Origin: JAGXLC01 sp041686375
GTDB taxonomy: Bacteria; Bacteroidota; Bacteroidia; Bacteroidales; UBA12077
Direction: 5' to 3'
Assembly (NCBI GenBank): GCA_041686375.1
Contig: JAWLEB010000006.1
Location: forward strand, 34,231-98,230
DNA length: 64,000 bases
The notes under the pieces were generated by a model, which was not told where the DNA came from, searched no databases, and saw only the letters and a program-made list of their open reading frames with translations. Position numbers and translations under genes: made by a program. Each line of letters opens with the position of its first letter. The first letter of the stretch is position 1. Of the stretch, positions 26,244 to 36,375 are shown one piece after another.

Positions 26244-27434
26244 ATGGCAACGAAGAAAGATTATTACGAAATACTAGGAATTTCCAAAGATGCATCTCAA
26301 GATGAAATAAAAAAAGCCTACAGGAAAATGGCCTTAAAATATCACCCTGATAAAAATCCGGGTGACAAAGAAGCAGAGAAAAAATTCAAAGAGGCAGCAG
26401 AAGCATACGAAATTCTTGGAAATCCGGAGAAAAGAAATAAATATGACCGCTTTGGCCATGAAGGCGTAAAAGACTCTGCCGGGGCTGGCGCCGGAGGTTT
26501 CGGTGGTGGGATGACCATTGAAGATATTTTTGAACAATTTGGCGATATTTTCGGCGGAGGAAGCTTCGGAAGCGGTTTTGGCGGATTTGGAGATTTCGGA
26601 GGATTCCGAAGTACCGGACAAAGAAGAAGAAGAACGACCAAAGGCTCAAATCTGCGTGTGAAAGTTAAATTAACACTGGAAGAAATTGCTCACGGAGTAA
26701 ACAAAAAACTCAAAGTCAATAAATATATAGCATGTGATACATGTAACGGAACAGGTGCAGAAAAAGGTGCATCATCAGGATATAGTACCTGTAATACCTG
26801 TAGAGGCACAGGTCAGGTGACACGTGTGACAAATACATTCCTGGGACAAATGCAGAGTACTTCCACATGTCCGACTTGTGGTGGAGAAGGAAGAATAATT
26901 TCCAACAAATGTTCCAAATGCAATGGAGAAGGAATTGTCAAAGGAAATGAAGTTATATCTATCAATATTCCACCAGGAGTAGCAGAAGGCATGCAATTAA
27001 ATGTTAGCGGAAAAGGAAACGCCGCCCGAAGAGGAGGAATCAACGGCGACCTTATCGTTCTTATTGAGGAAGAAAAGCATCCTGAACTTATACGAGACGG
27101 GAATGATTTAATATACGGGCTTTATATCAGCTTTCCTAAAGCAGTAATGGGAGGACCTGCTGAAGTTCCTACAATAGACAGTAAAGTTAAAATAAAAATA
27201 GATCCAGGCACACAACCCGGCAAAATCTTACGACTGAAGGGTAAAGGCCTGCCAGAGGTTAACGGTTATGGCAAAGGCGACCTCCTGGTTAATATTAATG
27301 TTTGGGTACCGAAAGAGTTATCCAAAGAGGAAAGAAAAATAATCGAACAACTGGAAAATTCTAATAATTTTCAACCCAATCCTTCAAAAGCAGACAAAAG
27401 CTTTTTTGAAAAAATGAAGGCATTCTTTGAATAA
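26244..27434 (+). CDS. dnaJ: Chaperone DnaJ
   Basis: Hsp40 co-chaperone of DnaK, 396 residues. The J domain carries the HPD motif (KYHPDKNPGD). It is followed by a Gly/Phe-rich linker (GGFGGGMTIEDIFEQFGDIFGG) and four CxxCxGxG zinc repeats (CDTCNGTG, CNTCRGTG, CPTCGGEG, CSKCNGEG). The two C-terminal beta-barrel client domains and a terminal dimerisation segment complete it. All elements of a type I DnaJ are intact. It is the second gene of the grpE-dnaJ operon. Confidence 0.97.
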   Translation: MATKKDYYEILGISKDASQDEIKKAYRKMALKYHPDKNPGDKEAEKKFKEAAEAYEILGNPEKRNKYDRFGHEGVKDSAGAGAGGFGGGMTIEDIFEQFGDIFGGGSFGSGFGGFGDFGGFRSTGQRRRRTTKGSNLRVKVKLTLEEIAHGVNKKLKVNKYIACDTCNGTGAEKGASSGYSTCNTCRGTGQVTRVTNTFLGQMQSTSTCPTCGGEGRIISNKCSKCNGEGIVKGNEVISINIPPGVAEGMQLNVSGKGNAARRGGINGDLIVLIEEEKHPELIRDGNDLIYGLYISFPKAVMGGPAEVPTIDSKVKIKIDPGTQPGKILRLKGKGLPEVNGYGKGDLLVNINVWVPKELSKEERKIIEQLENSNNFQPNPSKADKSFFEKMKAFFE

Positions 27435-27953
27435 AAAAACAGAATAATCAGGGAGCTGAAGTAAAAATTGTTGCCCAACCGCAAGGCTTCATAGAATACA
27501 AGAACATAAAAACGGTTGAACTGCTCATTAATGACTCAACAGTAGAAACGATTGAAAAGCAAATTTTGTTAATAAACAATCATCCTCAATGAATTCCAAA
27601 TTAGTAAATATGAGGTAACTAATCAACAATATGCTGAATTTTTAAATGATATAGGAGCAGAAAAAAAGGTTCCTACGGAAATATCAAGTTTATTTATCTT
27701 AACGATTCAAACAACAATATTACCCATAATGATAGTAGCTTTATACCTTTGAAAGGTAAAAAAACACCCAGTTACTAACGTTACTTGGCATGGCGCCAAT
27801 AGTTATTGTCAATGGGCAGGAGGCAGATTACCCTCTCAGGCGGAATGATACTTAGCAGCAGCTTCTGAAACAAATATAGATATCAATAAATACCTGAAGC
27901 CTTCAGAAACCAATAGAAGAAACGGTTTTAGGGTGATGAAGCCCGTTCCTTAA
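27435..27953 (+). pseudogene. Relic of a formylglycine-generating enzyme (FGE/SUMF1)-domain protein
   Basis: No open frame spans this region, but three pieces read in successive frames as the FGE-sulfatase fold. The first is ISKYEVTNQQYAEFLN from about 27597, then a frameshift into LNDSNNNITHNDSSFIPL. After another shift comes PVTNVTWHGANSYCQWAGGRLPSQAE, interrupted by TGA at 27846-27848 where the family has Trp. It continues in frame as YLAAA, skips the usual 60-80 residues of core, and ends NGFRVMKPVP with a TAA at 27951, the normal C-terminus of the family. The segment before 27580 is also AT-rich decayed coding sequence. It lies directly after dnaJ. Confidence 0.8.
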
Positions 27954-27954
27954 A

Positions 27955-30420
27955 CTAAAAATTAATGCGTAAAGAGAATTTATAAGCAAAATTGTCAGCA
28001 GGTTTTGGGAAAGCATAAGGGCCATATCTATAGTAAAGCCCTAAACCATAGCTAAAAAAATTAACAGAGAGCAAATTATCCAGTAGTAAACCTGACTCGA
28101 AATATCCTTCTTCAAAACTTTTTAGCATCATATTCTCATGATGTTCCATATTGTCGAGCCAACCCCATCCCATATTGGTTACCACTGACAAACGTGGGGA
28201 AAAATTATCTGTCCGGAATAAAAGAGAAACCATATCCTGTCTTAAAAATATAGAAGCAAAACGTTGAGCAAAAAATTCGTTGAGTTGCATTGTAGCAAAA
28301 GAATTATCAATTTGCAAAGCAAACCTGGAGGTGTAACTGCCATTTCCATTGTACATATTAAAAACCGGCAATGTCCCGGAGGCATATCCTCCCATCAAAT
28401 GAATATGTGTTTTGCCTAAATTCTTTGTTGTAAAAGTTTCAGAAATCCTCCCCTCTAAACGTAAATTAGAAAAATTACCATCAAACCATTGATTCCCCCT
28501 GGTAAGATTTGCATACAACACAGGATAATCAGTTCCCTCTGAAATTAAGCCCCATGGTGTTTTTATTAATTTTTCCTTATAAGCGTATTTCAACTTTATT
28601 CCTGCATCAGAAAAGTGAAAATTCCCTGAATAATCAGTATTCTCATGAGAATATACATAAGGTTCCATAGATTCTATCTGATATTGATTTATAAAAGCAT
28701 TCATTTTAAGATATCTTAATAATCTGAATGTAACACTCCCTTCTATTCTTTCCTCAGGGTTCATATCTTCAACCAAATAATCCCTGAAATTCTCCAAGGA
28801 ACTCAGGTTGCGATCCATTAAGAACTGATAGCTCCCTAATTCGGCAACATCATTTTGATAAGAAAGATGCATTTTTGTTTCTTTTGTTTCATCCAGAAAC
28901 AGTTCTAAATCCCCGCCATACTTAACCTCCTTGTCTTTAAAACCATAAGCAAAGTATCCACCCACTGAAAACCAGGGTGAAATTTTGTCATTAGTCATGC
29001 CCCCAAAACCCATTCGAAAACCTTCATACTGATTATATGACAATAGCTTACGGTAATCGATATCTAAAAACTTGTAGGGATAATAACCTGTAGTGGCCAT
29101 ACGAACCATCTTCAATTTATCATCAAAATCATTTGCTTCACCCAGGCTATCAATCACTTCATAAGTTCTTTCTTCCTTTTCGGATAATTCATGACTGCGG
29201 TTTTGAGCCCAGAACTCATTTGACTGATGGTATGCATCATAAGGGATCTCAACATCCAGCTTATCAAAAAATCTATGATCAATCTCAGGATTAATTTCAA
29301 TATCCTTAATATAAGTGCGGCCATCTCCGGATAGTGTGTAATTATCTCTTTTGCCGCCAGTCTTAAAATTATGAAATACAATTTTTGTATCTAACTGTGA
29401 AGGAAACCATTGCCTGTTTTCAATAAACTCATATCGGTGCTGTATTTTGATAGTAAAATCAGAAGGAGGATACACCGGCTCGGCAATCACCTTTTGCAAG
29501 GCATAGCCATTGGTGTGTATATGAAGCATGCCTTTGAGACCATCAAAATTTTTACCTTTTTTTGGAAAGAAAGAAATGATAAAAATACTATCTGCGTCAG
29601 AAACAAAAAGCGTGTCCTCAACTTTAAACTGATATTTTTTGTAGCTGTTTTTCGTAATCGGATTTAAATAATTGTTGTCCCCAATTGTGACAAAATCATC
29701 ATAGAATGAAAAAGACTGGAATTGCGTTGCCAAAATAACCAATGAAGGGTCCTTAAAACCGGAGACACGTGAAGCAGTCACATATTCCTTCTCTTTATCC
29801 GGTGCCTGAAATTTCCTCTTACTAATGGTCTCCATCAAAAAGAGGTATTGGTTTGCAAGCATTTTTTGCAAACGAAGTTCGGAAGTATCAATAATCAGGC
29901 TATCCAGCTCCCCTCCCCCTGGAATATCTTCCAAACCAAAAGAATCGACAGTAAAAGTCATTTTATTGTAACTCTTATAAGAAAAAGAAGAAAGGCTGGA
30001 TGGATGATTCTGGTTTTTATTCCTGTTCACTTTACTTATAATATTATTAGCAGGGTTATAACCAGGCATTACTAAAATTTGCCCCAAATCATATGATGTT
30101 TTTTCCATCTCAATCTGAACAAACCCGTTTGAGCTTAATTTGTGGCTATCAAATATTTTGGTCTTATAGCCAAGATAACTAAACTCTATTGCAGAAGGTT
30201 CAGATAAACTTAACTTAAATTCCCCGTCTATGTTAGTTGTAGTACCCTTGGGAGGATCACCATAAATTACATTGACAAATGCAAGGGGTTCCTTGTTTGT
30301 TTTACCAACAACTTTTCCCTGAATATCAAGCTCCTGAGAAACCCCTGTTAAAGAACAAAAAAGTAAAAAAACAGATAAATACAATTTGTAGAGAGTTTGC
30401 TGTTTCACAATTATCCTCAT
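27955..30420 (-). CDS. Outer-membrane-associated protein with carboxypeptidase-regulatory-like and DUF5686 domains
   Basis: About 821 residues from ATG 30420. A signal peptide (LYKLYLSVFLLFCSLTGVSQ) precedes a CarboxypepD_reg-like beta-sandwich (IQGKVVGKTNKEPLAFVNV to FSYLGYKT). A long DUF5686 region follows that is rich in amphipathic strands, such as FRMGFGGMTNDKISPWFSVGGYFAYGF, and ends in an aromatic terminus (FSLRINF) typical of outer-membrane barrels. Proteins of this architecture are common in Bacteroidota and presumed to sit in the outer membrane; their function is not established. The ORF could extend to 30444, overlapping the pseudouridine synthase stop. Confidence 0.85.
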   Translation of the reverse strand: MRIIVKQQTLYKLYLSVFLLFCSLTGVSQELDIQGKVVGKTNKEPLAFVNVIYGDPPKGTTTNIDGEFKLSLSEPSAIEFSYLGYKTKIFDSHKLSSNGFVQIEMEKTSYDLGQILVMPGYNPANNIISKVNRNKNQNHPSSLSSFSYKSYNKMTFTVDSFGLEDIPGGGELDSLIIDTSELRLQKMLANQYLFLMETISKRKFQAPDKEKEYVTASRVSGFKDPSLVILATQFQSFSFYDDFVTIGDNNYLNPITKNSYKKYQFKVEDTLFVSDADSIFIISFFPKKGKNFDGLKGMLHIHTNGYALQKVIAEPVYPPSDFTIKIQHRYEFIENRQWFPSQLDTKIVFHNFKTGGKRDNYTLSGDGRTYIKDIEINPEIDHRFFDKLDVEIPYDAYHQSNEFWAQNRSHELSEKEERTYEVIDSLGEANDFDDKLKMVRMATTGYYPYKFLDIDYRKLLSYNQYEGFRMGFGGMTNDKISPWFSVGGYFAYGFKDKEVKYGGDLELFLDETKETKMHLSYQNDVAELGSYQFLMDRNLSSLENFRDYLVEDMNPEERIEGSVTFRLLRYLKMNAFINQYQIESMEPYVYSHENTDYSGNFHFSDAGIKLKYAYKEKLIKTPWGLISEGTDYPVLYANLTRGNQWFDGNFSNLRLEGRISETFTTKNLGKTHIHLMGGYASGTLPVFNMYNGNGSYTSRFALQIDNSFATMQLNEFFAQRFASIFLRQDMVSLLFRTDNFSPRLSVVTNMGWGWLDNMEHHENMMLKSFEEGYFESGLLLDNLLSVNFFSYGLGLYYRYGPYAFPKPADNFAYKFSLRINF

Positions 30421-30443
30421 CAAATAACACAACCATTTACACA

Positions 30444-31286
30444 TCAGGAAAAAGCATTCATTTTCAGCTTATGAACTTCTTTGCCAGTTAAAAAACGCCA
30501 TTTGCCCCGTTGTAGATTCTTCTTGGTCAATCCGGCAAAATAGACACGGTCTAGCTTTTTGATTTTATATCCTAACTTTTCAAAAATTCTTCTAACTACA
30601 CGATTTTGTCCGCTATGTATCTCAATGCCTACCTGGGTTTTATCATCTTCTTCAGGGTAACTAATGGCATCCGCAGCAATTACACCATCTTCCAGTTCTA
30701 TACCCTCCACAATATCATCCATATGTCTCTTAACAACCGGCTTATCCAACACAACATGATAAATTTTTCTCTTCTTATATTTTGGGTGAGTTAAGCGTTT
30801 TGCAAGTTCACCATCATTGGTCAGCAGTAAAACACCTGTGGTATTTCTGTCCAGACGTCCAACCGGATATACCCTTTGGGGGCAAGCATTTTTCACAATA
30901 TCAATAACTGTTCGCCTGTTTTGTTCATCACTCAGGGTAGTTACAACATCTTTAGGTTTATTTAAAAGAATATAGACCGGCTTCTCACTTTTTAATTTCT
31001 TATTTTTATAGCGTACATCATCATCAGGATTTACTTTTGCTCCCAATTCTGTGATTTTCTCCCCATTCACAGTAATGAAACCCTGCTCTATAAGTTCATC
31101 TGCCTCTCGCCTGGAACATAATCCACTGTTCGCTATAAATTTGTTCAGCCTTAGCTGTTCCTCTTTCCCTGTTTTTTTATCACCGGACGCTGTATTTGCT
31201 CTACTTTTCCGTGAATACCTTTTCTCTTCACCAGCTCCTTTGCGTTTTTTCTCTCCTGAATTAAATTTATTTCTTCCCTTTTCCAT
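30444..31286 (-). CDS. RsuA/RluB-family pseudouridine synthase
   Basis: RNA pseudouridine synthase, 280 residues. A Lys/Arg-rich disordered N-terminus of about 45 residues precedes an S4 RNA-binding domain (LNKFIANSGLCSRREADELI). The catalytic domain has the signature GRLDRNTTGVLLLTNDG containing the nucleophilic Asp. KPKDVVTTLSDEQNRRTV and SGQNRVVRRIFEKLGY are further family positions. The likely target is 23S rRNA (RluB-type U2605) but RsuA/RluE specificities cannot be excluded. It precedes the DUF5686 gene on the same strand by 23 bp. Confidence 0.9.
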   Translation of the reverse strand: MEKGRNKFNSGEKKRKGAGEEKRYSRKSRANTASGDKKTGKEEQLRLNKFIANSGLCSRREADELIEQGFITVNGEKITELGAKVNPDDDVRYKNKKLKSEKPVYILLNKPKDVVTTLSDEQNRRTVIDIVKNACPQRVYPVGRLDRNTTGVLLLTNDGELAKRLTHPKYKKRKIYHVVLDKPVVKRHMDDIVEGIELEDGVIAADAISYPEEDDKTQVGIEIHSGQNRVVRRIFEKLGYKIKKLDRVYFAGLTKKNLQRGKWRFLTGKEVHKLKMNAFS

Positions 31287-31450
31287 AGTCGTAATTTATT
31301 GTAAAACACTACAAAAGTATAAAATAATGAAGGTGAACCTGTCAATATTCAATATTAATCATCAAAAAAATACGCAGAAAAAAACATTTTCGTTTATTTT
31401 GATTAACAGGAAAATGAAACTACCAAAATAAAATAATCATATATTAAAAA

Positions 31451-33481
31451 ATGCAATATAAATTAACATCCAAATATGTTCCCACGGGAGATCAGCCCGA
31501 AGCAATCAAACAACTAACCGAAGGTCTGCAAAGAGGAGACCGTTTTCAGACATTGCTGGGAGTTACTGGCTCTGGAAAAACCTTCACCATAGCTAATGTA
31601 ATTCAAAACCTCAACCGGCCAGTGTTGGTTTTGAGCCATAATAAGACACTAGCGGCTCAGTTATATGGTGAATTCAAGGAGTTTTTTCCAGATAATGCGG
31701 TTGAGTATTTTGTTTCTTATTATGACTACTACCAACCGGAAGCCTATCTGCCTGTTACGGATACCTACATAGAAAAAGACTTGTCTATCAATGAAGAAAT
31801 AGAAAAGCTAAGATTAAGTACAACCTCATCTTTGTTATCCGGAAGGAATGATGTCATTGTAGTATCATCAGTTTCCTGCCTTTACGGAATCGGAAATCCA
31901 GATGATTTCTATGCGAATACCATAAAAATCGAAAAAGGCCAAAACATAGACAGAAACAGCCTTTTGAGAAAACTGGTTGACAGCCTTTATTCACGGAGTG
32001 AAGTGGACTTCAGACCCGGCAATTTTCGTGTAAAAGGCGATACCGTAGATATTTTTCTTGCATACTCAGATATAGCCTACCGACTAAGTTTTTGGGGAGA
32101 TGAAATCGATGAAATAGAATCATTTGATCCTTATAACAACAATGTGATTGAAGAATTAGATAATGCAACAATATTTCCGGCGAATATTTTTGTAACCACG
32201 AAAGAAAGGATGCAAAATGCCATCAAAGAGATACAGCTCGATTTAAATGAACAAATTCAGGTTTTCAGGGAACAGGGAAGGGATCTTGAAGCAAAGAGAA
32301 TTAAACAAAGGGTCGAATATGATCTTGAAATGATCCGTGAATTAGGTTATTGTCCGGGTATTGAAAATTACAGCAGATATTTTGACGGTAGATCTCCCGG
32401 TTCCCGACCTTTCTGTTTACTGGATTATTTTCCAAAAGATTTCATTACAGTGATAGATGAAAGTCACGTAACCATACCTCAAATCCATGCAATGTATGGC
32501 GGAGATTATTCACGAAAGAAAACATTGGTAGAATACGCTTTTCGACTTCCAGCAGCAATAGATAACCGTCCGTTAAAATTTGAAGAATTTGAGCAACTCA
32601 TTAACCAGACGATATATGTTAGCGCCACGCCAGCGGCTTATGAACTCAAACAAACGGGCGGCGTGGTTGTCGATCAGGTGATAAGGCCTACGGGGTTATT
32701 AGACCCGGAAATTGAAGTAAGACCAACGATTAACCAAGTAGATGATCTGATGGAAGAGATCAACCAGCGTATAGAGAAAAAACAACGCGTACTGGTTACA
32801 ACTCTGACAAAAAGAATGGCCGAAGAACTCACCAAATACCTGACTCAATATAACATAAAATGCCGCTATATTCATTCCGATATTGATACACTTGAAAGGG
32901 TTGAAATCATGGACGGGTTAAGAAGCGGCAAATTTGATGTCCTTATAGGAGTAAACTTACTAAGAGAAGGGCTGGATTTACCGGAAGTATCATTGGTTGC
33001 CATCTTAGATGCAGATAAAGAAGGTTTTCTCAGGTCAACTGTCTCCTTAACTCAAACTGCTGGCAGGGCTGCAAGAAACCTGGAAGGCAAAGTAATTATG
33101 TATGCCGAAAGAATTACAAATTCAATGCGAAAAACAATAGACGAAACAAACCGCAGGCGGGAAAAACAGCTGGAATACAATGAAAAATACAACATTACCC
33201 CAACGCAAATTTTCAAAGCTTCGCGTTCTGTCATGGGAGATTACAGGGAAAAAATCGGAAAGACCAGCGGGAAAAGCTACACAGAACCAGAAAAAATTGA
33301 TATAGCAGCCGATCCCGTGCTACAGTACATGGGCCAAAAAGGTATTGAAAAAGCTATTGAGAAAAATAAGAAAGCCATGGAAAAAGCCGCTGCTGAGCTG
33401 GATTTCAAAGAAGCAGCGAGATTACGGGACGAAATGTACGCCCTCCAGGAGAAACTCAAAGAGATAAAAAAAAATAATTAA
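31451..33481 (+). CDS. uvrB: Excinuclease ABC subunit UvrB
   Basis: Damage-verification helicase-like subunit of nucleotide excision repair, 676 residues. Walker A is GVTGSGKT. The beta-hairpin region is YYDYYQPEAYLP. Helicase motifs II (VIDESHVTIPQ), V (DVLIGVNLLREGLDLPEVSLV) and VI (QTAGRAARN) are all present. The C-terminal UVR motif (LDFKEAARLRDEMYALQEKL) contacts UvrC. Full length, no oddities. Partner uvrA lies 29.5 kb away on the opposite strand. Confidence 0.97.
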   Translation: MQYKLTSKYVPTGDQPEAIKQLTEGLQRGDRFQTLLGVTGSGKTFTIANVIQNLNRPVLVLSHNKTLAAQLYGEFKEFFPDNAVEYFVSYYDYYQPEAYLPVTDTYIEKDLSINEEIEKLRLSTTSSLLSGRNDVIVVSSVSCLYGIGNPDDFYANTIKIEKGQNIDRNSLLRKLVDSLYSRSEVDFRPGNFRVKGDTVDIFLAYSDIAYRLSFWGDEIDEIESFDPYNNNVIEELDNATIFPANIFVTTKERMQNAIKEIQLDLNEQIQVFREQGRDLEAKRIKQRVEYDLEMIRELGYCPGIENYSRYFDGRSPGSRPFCLLDYFPKDFITVIDESHVTIPQIHAMYGGDYSRKKTLVEYAFRLPAAIDNRPLKFEEFEQLINQTIYVSATPAAYELKQTGGVVVDQVIRPTGLLDPEIEVRPTINQVDDLMEEINQRIEKKQRVLVTTLTKRMAEELTKYLTQYNIKCRYIHSDIDTLERVEIMDGLRSGKFDVLIGVNLLREGLDLPEVSLVAILDADKEGFLRSTVSLTQTAGRAARNLEGKVIMYAERITNSMRKTIDETNRRREKQLEYNEKYNITPTQIFKASRSVMGDYREKIGKTSGKSYTEPEKIDIAADPVLQYMGQKGIEKAIEKNKKAMEKAAAELDFKEAARLRDEMYALQEKLKEIKKNN

Positions 33482-33632
33482 ACAGTAGTTAATCCCACCA
33501 TTTGGTTGTTATTCAGTTGTTATTTATATTTTATGTGTCTTCAAGCTAAAAATTGAAAATTAACCATGATAACACGAATATTTTAGTCGAATGGAATATT
33601 ATGGTGACTTACTTTTGCAAAAGAAACCCTTA

Positions 33633-34415
33633 TTATATTTCAATATTTCCCTCGTAGACATAGTCTGCCAAGCCCGTAAGCCATATATTTTTAAAGTTAT
33701 AAGCGCCACTCACCTCAAAATCAACAATCAACTTACCTCCAACAACATTAATCAGGTATGAAGTTTTGTCAGATTTCCTTTCCAAATAAGTACACACAGC
33801 CGATGCTACTGCCCCTGTGCCACATGCCAGTGTTTCATTCTCGACCCCTCGCTCATAAGTTCTTAAAGACAATTTCCCTTCTCCGTCAATTTTTACGAAA
33901 TTTACATTCGTTCCATGGGGTGCTATATCCTCATCCACTCTTATTTTTTTTCCTTCCTCGTAAACCTGTGCATTTCTGATATCTTCCACAAACTTAACAT
34001 AATGAGGAGAACCGGTATCTACATAATAATCGTTACCATATTTTATACAATATTCAATATTTTTCATCTGCAATGAAATAATCCGGGAGTCCATAATCTT
34101 GGCTTTATGAAGCCCATCATATGCTTGAAATAGAGTATCCTTATCAATAATTCCCAAACGCCTCGCAAAAGCAACAATACATCGTCCACCGTTTCCGCAC
34201 ATTGTACTTTCGCCTCCATCGGCATTAAAATACCGCATATAAAAATCCGCTTCACTGGAATTTTCAAGCAGCATTAGCCCATCTGCGCCAATACCAAACC
34301 TTCTGTCGCACAACTTCTCTATGGTATCGGTATTTACATTAAAAGACAAACTCCTGTTGTCCAGCAAAATAAAATCATTGCCTGCGCCCTGATATTTATA
34401 AAATTGGTGTATCAC
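33633..34415 (-). CDS. dapF: Diaminopimelate epimerase
   Basis: Converts LL- to meso-diaminopimelate for lysine and peptidoglycan synthesis, PLP-independent, with a Cys-Cys acid/base pair. Length 260 residues. The first catalytic Cys is in STMCGNGGRCI and the second in ETLACGTGAVAS. The N-terminus MIHQFYKYQGAGNDFILLDN is the family signature. The start is a GTG at 34413-34415; the ATG just upstream is out of frame. It is convergent with uvrB and divergent from degP. Confidence 0.95.
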   Translation of the reverse strand: MIHQFYKYQGAGNDFILLDNRSLSFNVNTDTIEKLCDRRFGIGADGLMLLENSSEADFYMRYFNADGGESTMCGNGGRCIVAFARRLGIIDKDTLFQAYDGLHKAKIMDSRIISLQMKNIEYCIKYGNDYYVDTGSPHYVKFVEDIRNAQVYEEGKKIRVDEDIAPHGTNVNFVKIDGEGKLSLRTYERGVENETLACGTGAVASAVCTYLERKSDKTSYLINVVGGKLIVDFEVSGAYNFKNIWLTGLADYVYEGNIEI

Positions 34416-34730
34416 ATGCTAATAGTTTGGATTGATTACTTAAATGGGTAGCTATACAGACTAATCAAAAATGATAACTTATTGCAAATTTAAAAAACTA
34501 AGATGAAATTAATGACTTTTTTCTAAACTACGTTTAGTAAAATGCTAAGGTTTCTATCCCGTTTAAAATATAAAAGTTAAAGAACATAATTCAGTAAACG
34601 GGTAAAGCCATAATCCATTAGGCGGAGTCTTCAAAAGTAATGCTGTTAAATTATGTTAAATAAAAAATCAAAGTTAAAGTAGGGCATATATTTTGTAAAT
34701 TTATCTAATGAACAAAAAAAACAAGCAACT
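34416..34730. other. Intergenic region upstream of degP with two inverted repeats
   Basis: No coding potential in 315 bp. Two inverted repeats stand out: CTAAAC-TAC-GTTTAG at 34523-34537, and CCCGTTTA at 34558-34565 with TAAACGGG at 34595-34602. They could be operator or RNA hairpin elements controlling degP; nothing here identifies the regulator. Confidence 0.35.
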
Positions 34731-36215
34731 ATGAAATACAAAAAGTTATTATCGAACATTTTAATTGCCGTTTTAACAGCAATTCTAACTGTGGCAATTT
34801 ATTCGAACTTTGTGGATAAAAGTATTGATGGAAAATCTGACGGAAGTGTATCTACCTTAAACAAAGATACTAACGGTATTCATTTTACCAATCTGCCTTC
34901 AGATTTCAAATCTGATAATTTCGATTTTACTTATGCAGCAGAAAATACTGTACATGCAGTAGTTCACGTAAAAACCAAATATGTACAGGAAAGATCATAC
35001 CCGTCTGAGCATCCATTGTTTGAATATTTTTTCGGTGACAGGTATCAGCAGCCCGAAAGAAGGGAAGCTGAGGGATATGGTTCAGGTGTCATTATTTCAC
35101 CTGATGGATACATTGTCACCAATAATCATGTCATTGAGAAATCAGATGAAATAGAAGTAGCTTTAAATGACGAGAGAACTTTTGAAGCGGAAATAGTAGG
35201 AACTGACGAGGCAACAGATCTCGCCCTCCTAAAAATTGATGAAAAAGAACTACCCTATTTACAATTTGGTAGCTCAAAAGATCTAAAGTTAGGAGAATGG
35301 GTTTTGGCTGTTGGTAATCCTTTTAACCTTAGATCAACTGTAACAGCAGGTATTGTCAGTGCAAAAGGAAGGGCAATGGGATTTTCAAGGGGCGAAAGCC
35401 GCTTATCGATTGAGTCCTTTATACAGACCGATGCCGCAGTAAATAAAGGAAATAGTGGAGGAGCGCTTGTCAATATGGAGGGTGAGCTAATTGGTATAAA
35501 CTCAGCTATAGCTTCACCAACAGGAGCATATACCGGATATGCTTTTGCTATTCCCTCAAACATTGCCCAAAAAGTTGTTGAAGACCTCATAAAATTTGGC
35601 GAAGTTAAACGAGCTGTTTTAGGGGTTCAGATTCAAAACATCACAGGAGATTTAGCAAAAGAAAAAGATCTGGAAGTTCAACAAGGAGCCTATGTAGCTG
35701 GTTTAACAAAAGACGGAGCAGCCGATGAAGCAGGAATAAAATCTGGAGATGTTATCATTGAAGTAGACAATGAAAAAATAGAAAGCGTAAGTGAACTTCA
35801 GCAAACTATAAATAACTACAGACCAGGAGATGAAGTAAAAGTGATTGTAAAAAGAAACGGTAAAAAGAAACAATTTGATGTGAAATTACGTAACATGCAA
35901 GGTAGTACTGAAATAATTGCCGGAGAAGAAACACTGGAGAATCTGGGAGCTAAATTTGAGACTCTCAGCAGACAGGAAAAGCAAAGAATTGGCATCAATC
36001 ACGGAGTGAAAGTAGTCAGACTGGAAGATGGAGCATTTAAAGATGCCGGAATAAAAGAGGGTTTTGTAGTTGCATATATTGAAGGTAATAAAATCAATTC
36101 CGTAGACGATATCAAACAAATTCTGGGTCAAACTCCTTCAGGTGCCAGAGTAGAAGTAGAGGGACTTTATCCCGGTAATAATATGATATATGTTTATCAA
36201 ATTGAAACAGATTAA
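34731..36215 (+). CDS. Do/DegP-family (HtrA) serine endoprotease
   Basis: Envelope quality-control protease and chaperone, 494 residues. An N-terminal hydrophobic segment (about residues 8-26) serves as signal or anchor. The trypsin-like domain carries the triad His133 (TNNHVIE), Asp163 (ATDLALLK) and Ser242 (GNSGGAL). Two PDZ domains follow, at about residues 290-375 (AVLGVQIQNI onward) and 400-490, as in DegP/DegQ. Monocistronic with a strong terminator. Length and layout are ordinary for the family. Confidence 0.95.
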   Translation: MKYKKLLSNILIAVLTAILTVAIYSNFVDKSIDGKSDGSVSTLNKDTNGIHFTNLPSDFKSDNFDFTYAAENTVHAVVHVKTKYVQERSYPSEHPLFEYFFGDRYQQPERREAEGYGSGVIISPDGYIVTNNHVIEKSDEIEVALNDERTFEAEIVGTDEATDLALLKIDEKELPYLQFGSSKDLKLGEWVLAVGNPFNLRSTVTAGIVSAKGRAMGFSRGESRLSIESFIQTDAAVNKGNSGGALVNMEGELIGINSAIASPTGAYTGYAFAIPSNIAQKVVEDLIKFGEVKRAVLGVQIQNITGDLAKEKDLEVQQGAYVAGLTKDGAADEAGIKSGDVIIEVDNEKIESVSELQQTINNYRPGDEVKVIVKRNGKKKQFDVKLRNMQGSTEIIAGEETLENLGAKFETLSRQEKQRIGINHGVKVVRLEDGAFKDAGIKEGFVVAYIEGNKINSVDDIKQILGQTPSGARVEVEGLYPGNNMIYVYQIETD

Positions 36216-36248
36216 CAAGAAATTATATGAGAAAAATAAAATAAACAT

Positions 36249-36281
36249 AAAACCGGACACGTTATCTTGTCCGGTTTTTTT
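36249..36281 (+). terminator. Intrinsic terminator of degP
   Basis: Stem AACCGGACA / TGTCCGGTT followed by seven T residues, about 35 bp after the stop. Confidence 0.9.
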
Positions 36282-36375
36282 GTTGGCTAAAATAAAAGAG
36301 CAAAGAATTATTTTCAAATCAAGTTTCACCTTTAATTTTCAATAATGTATATTCGCTAAAATTTTTCTATAGCCA

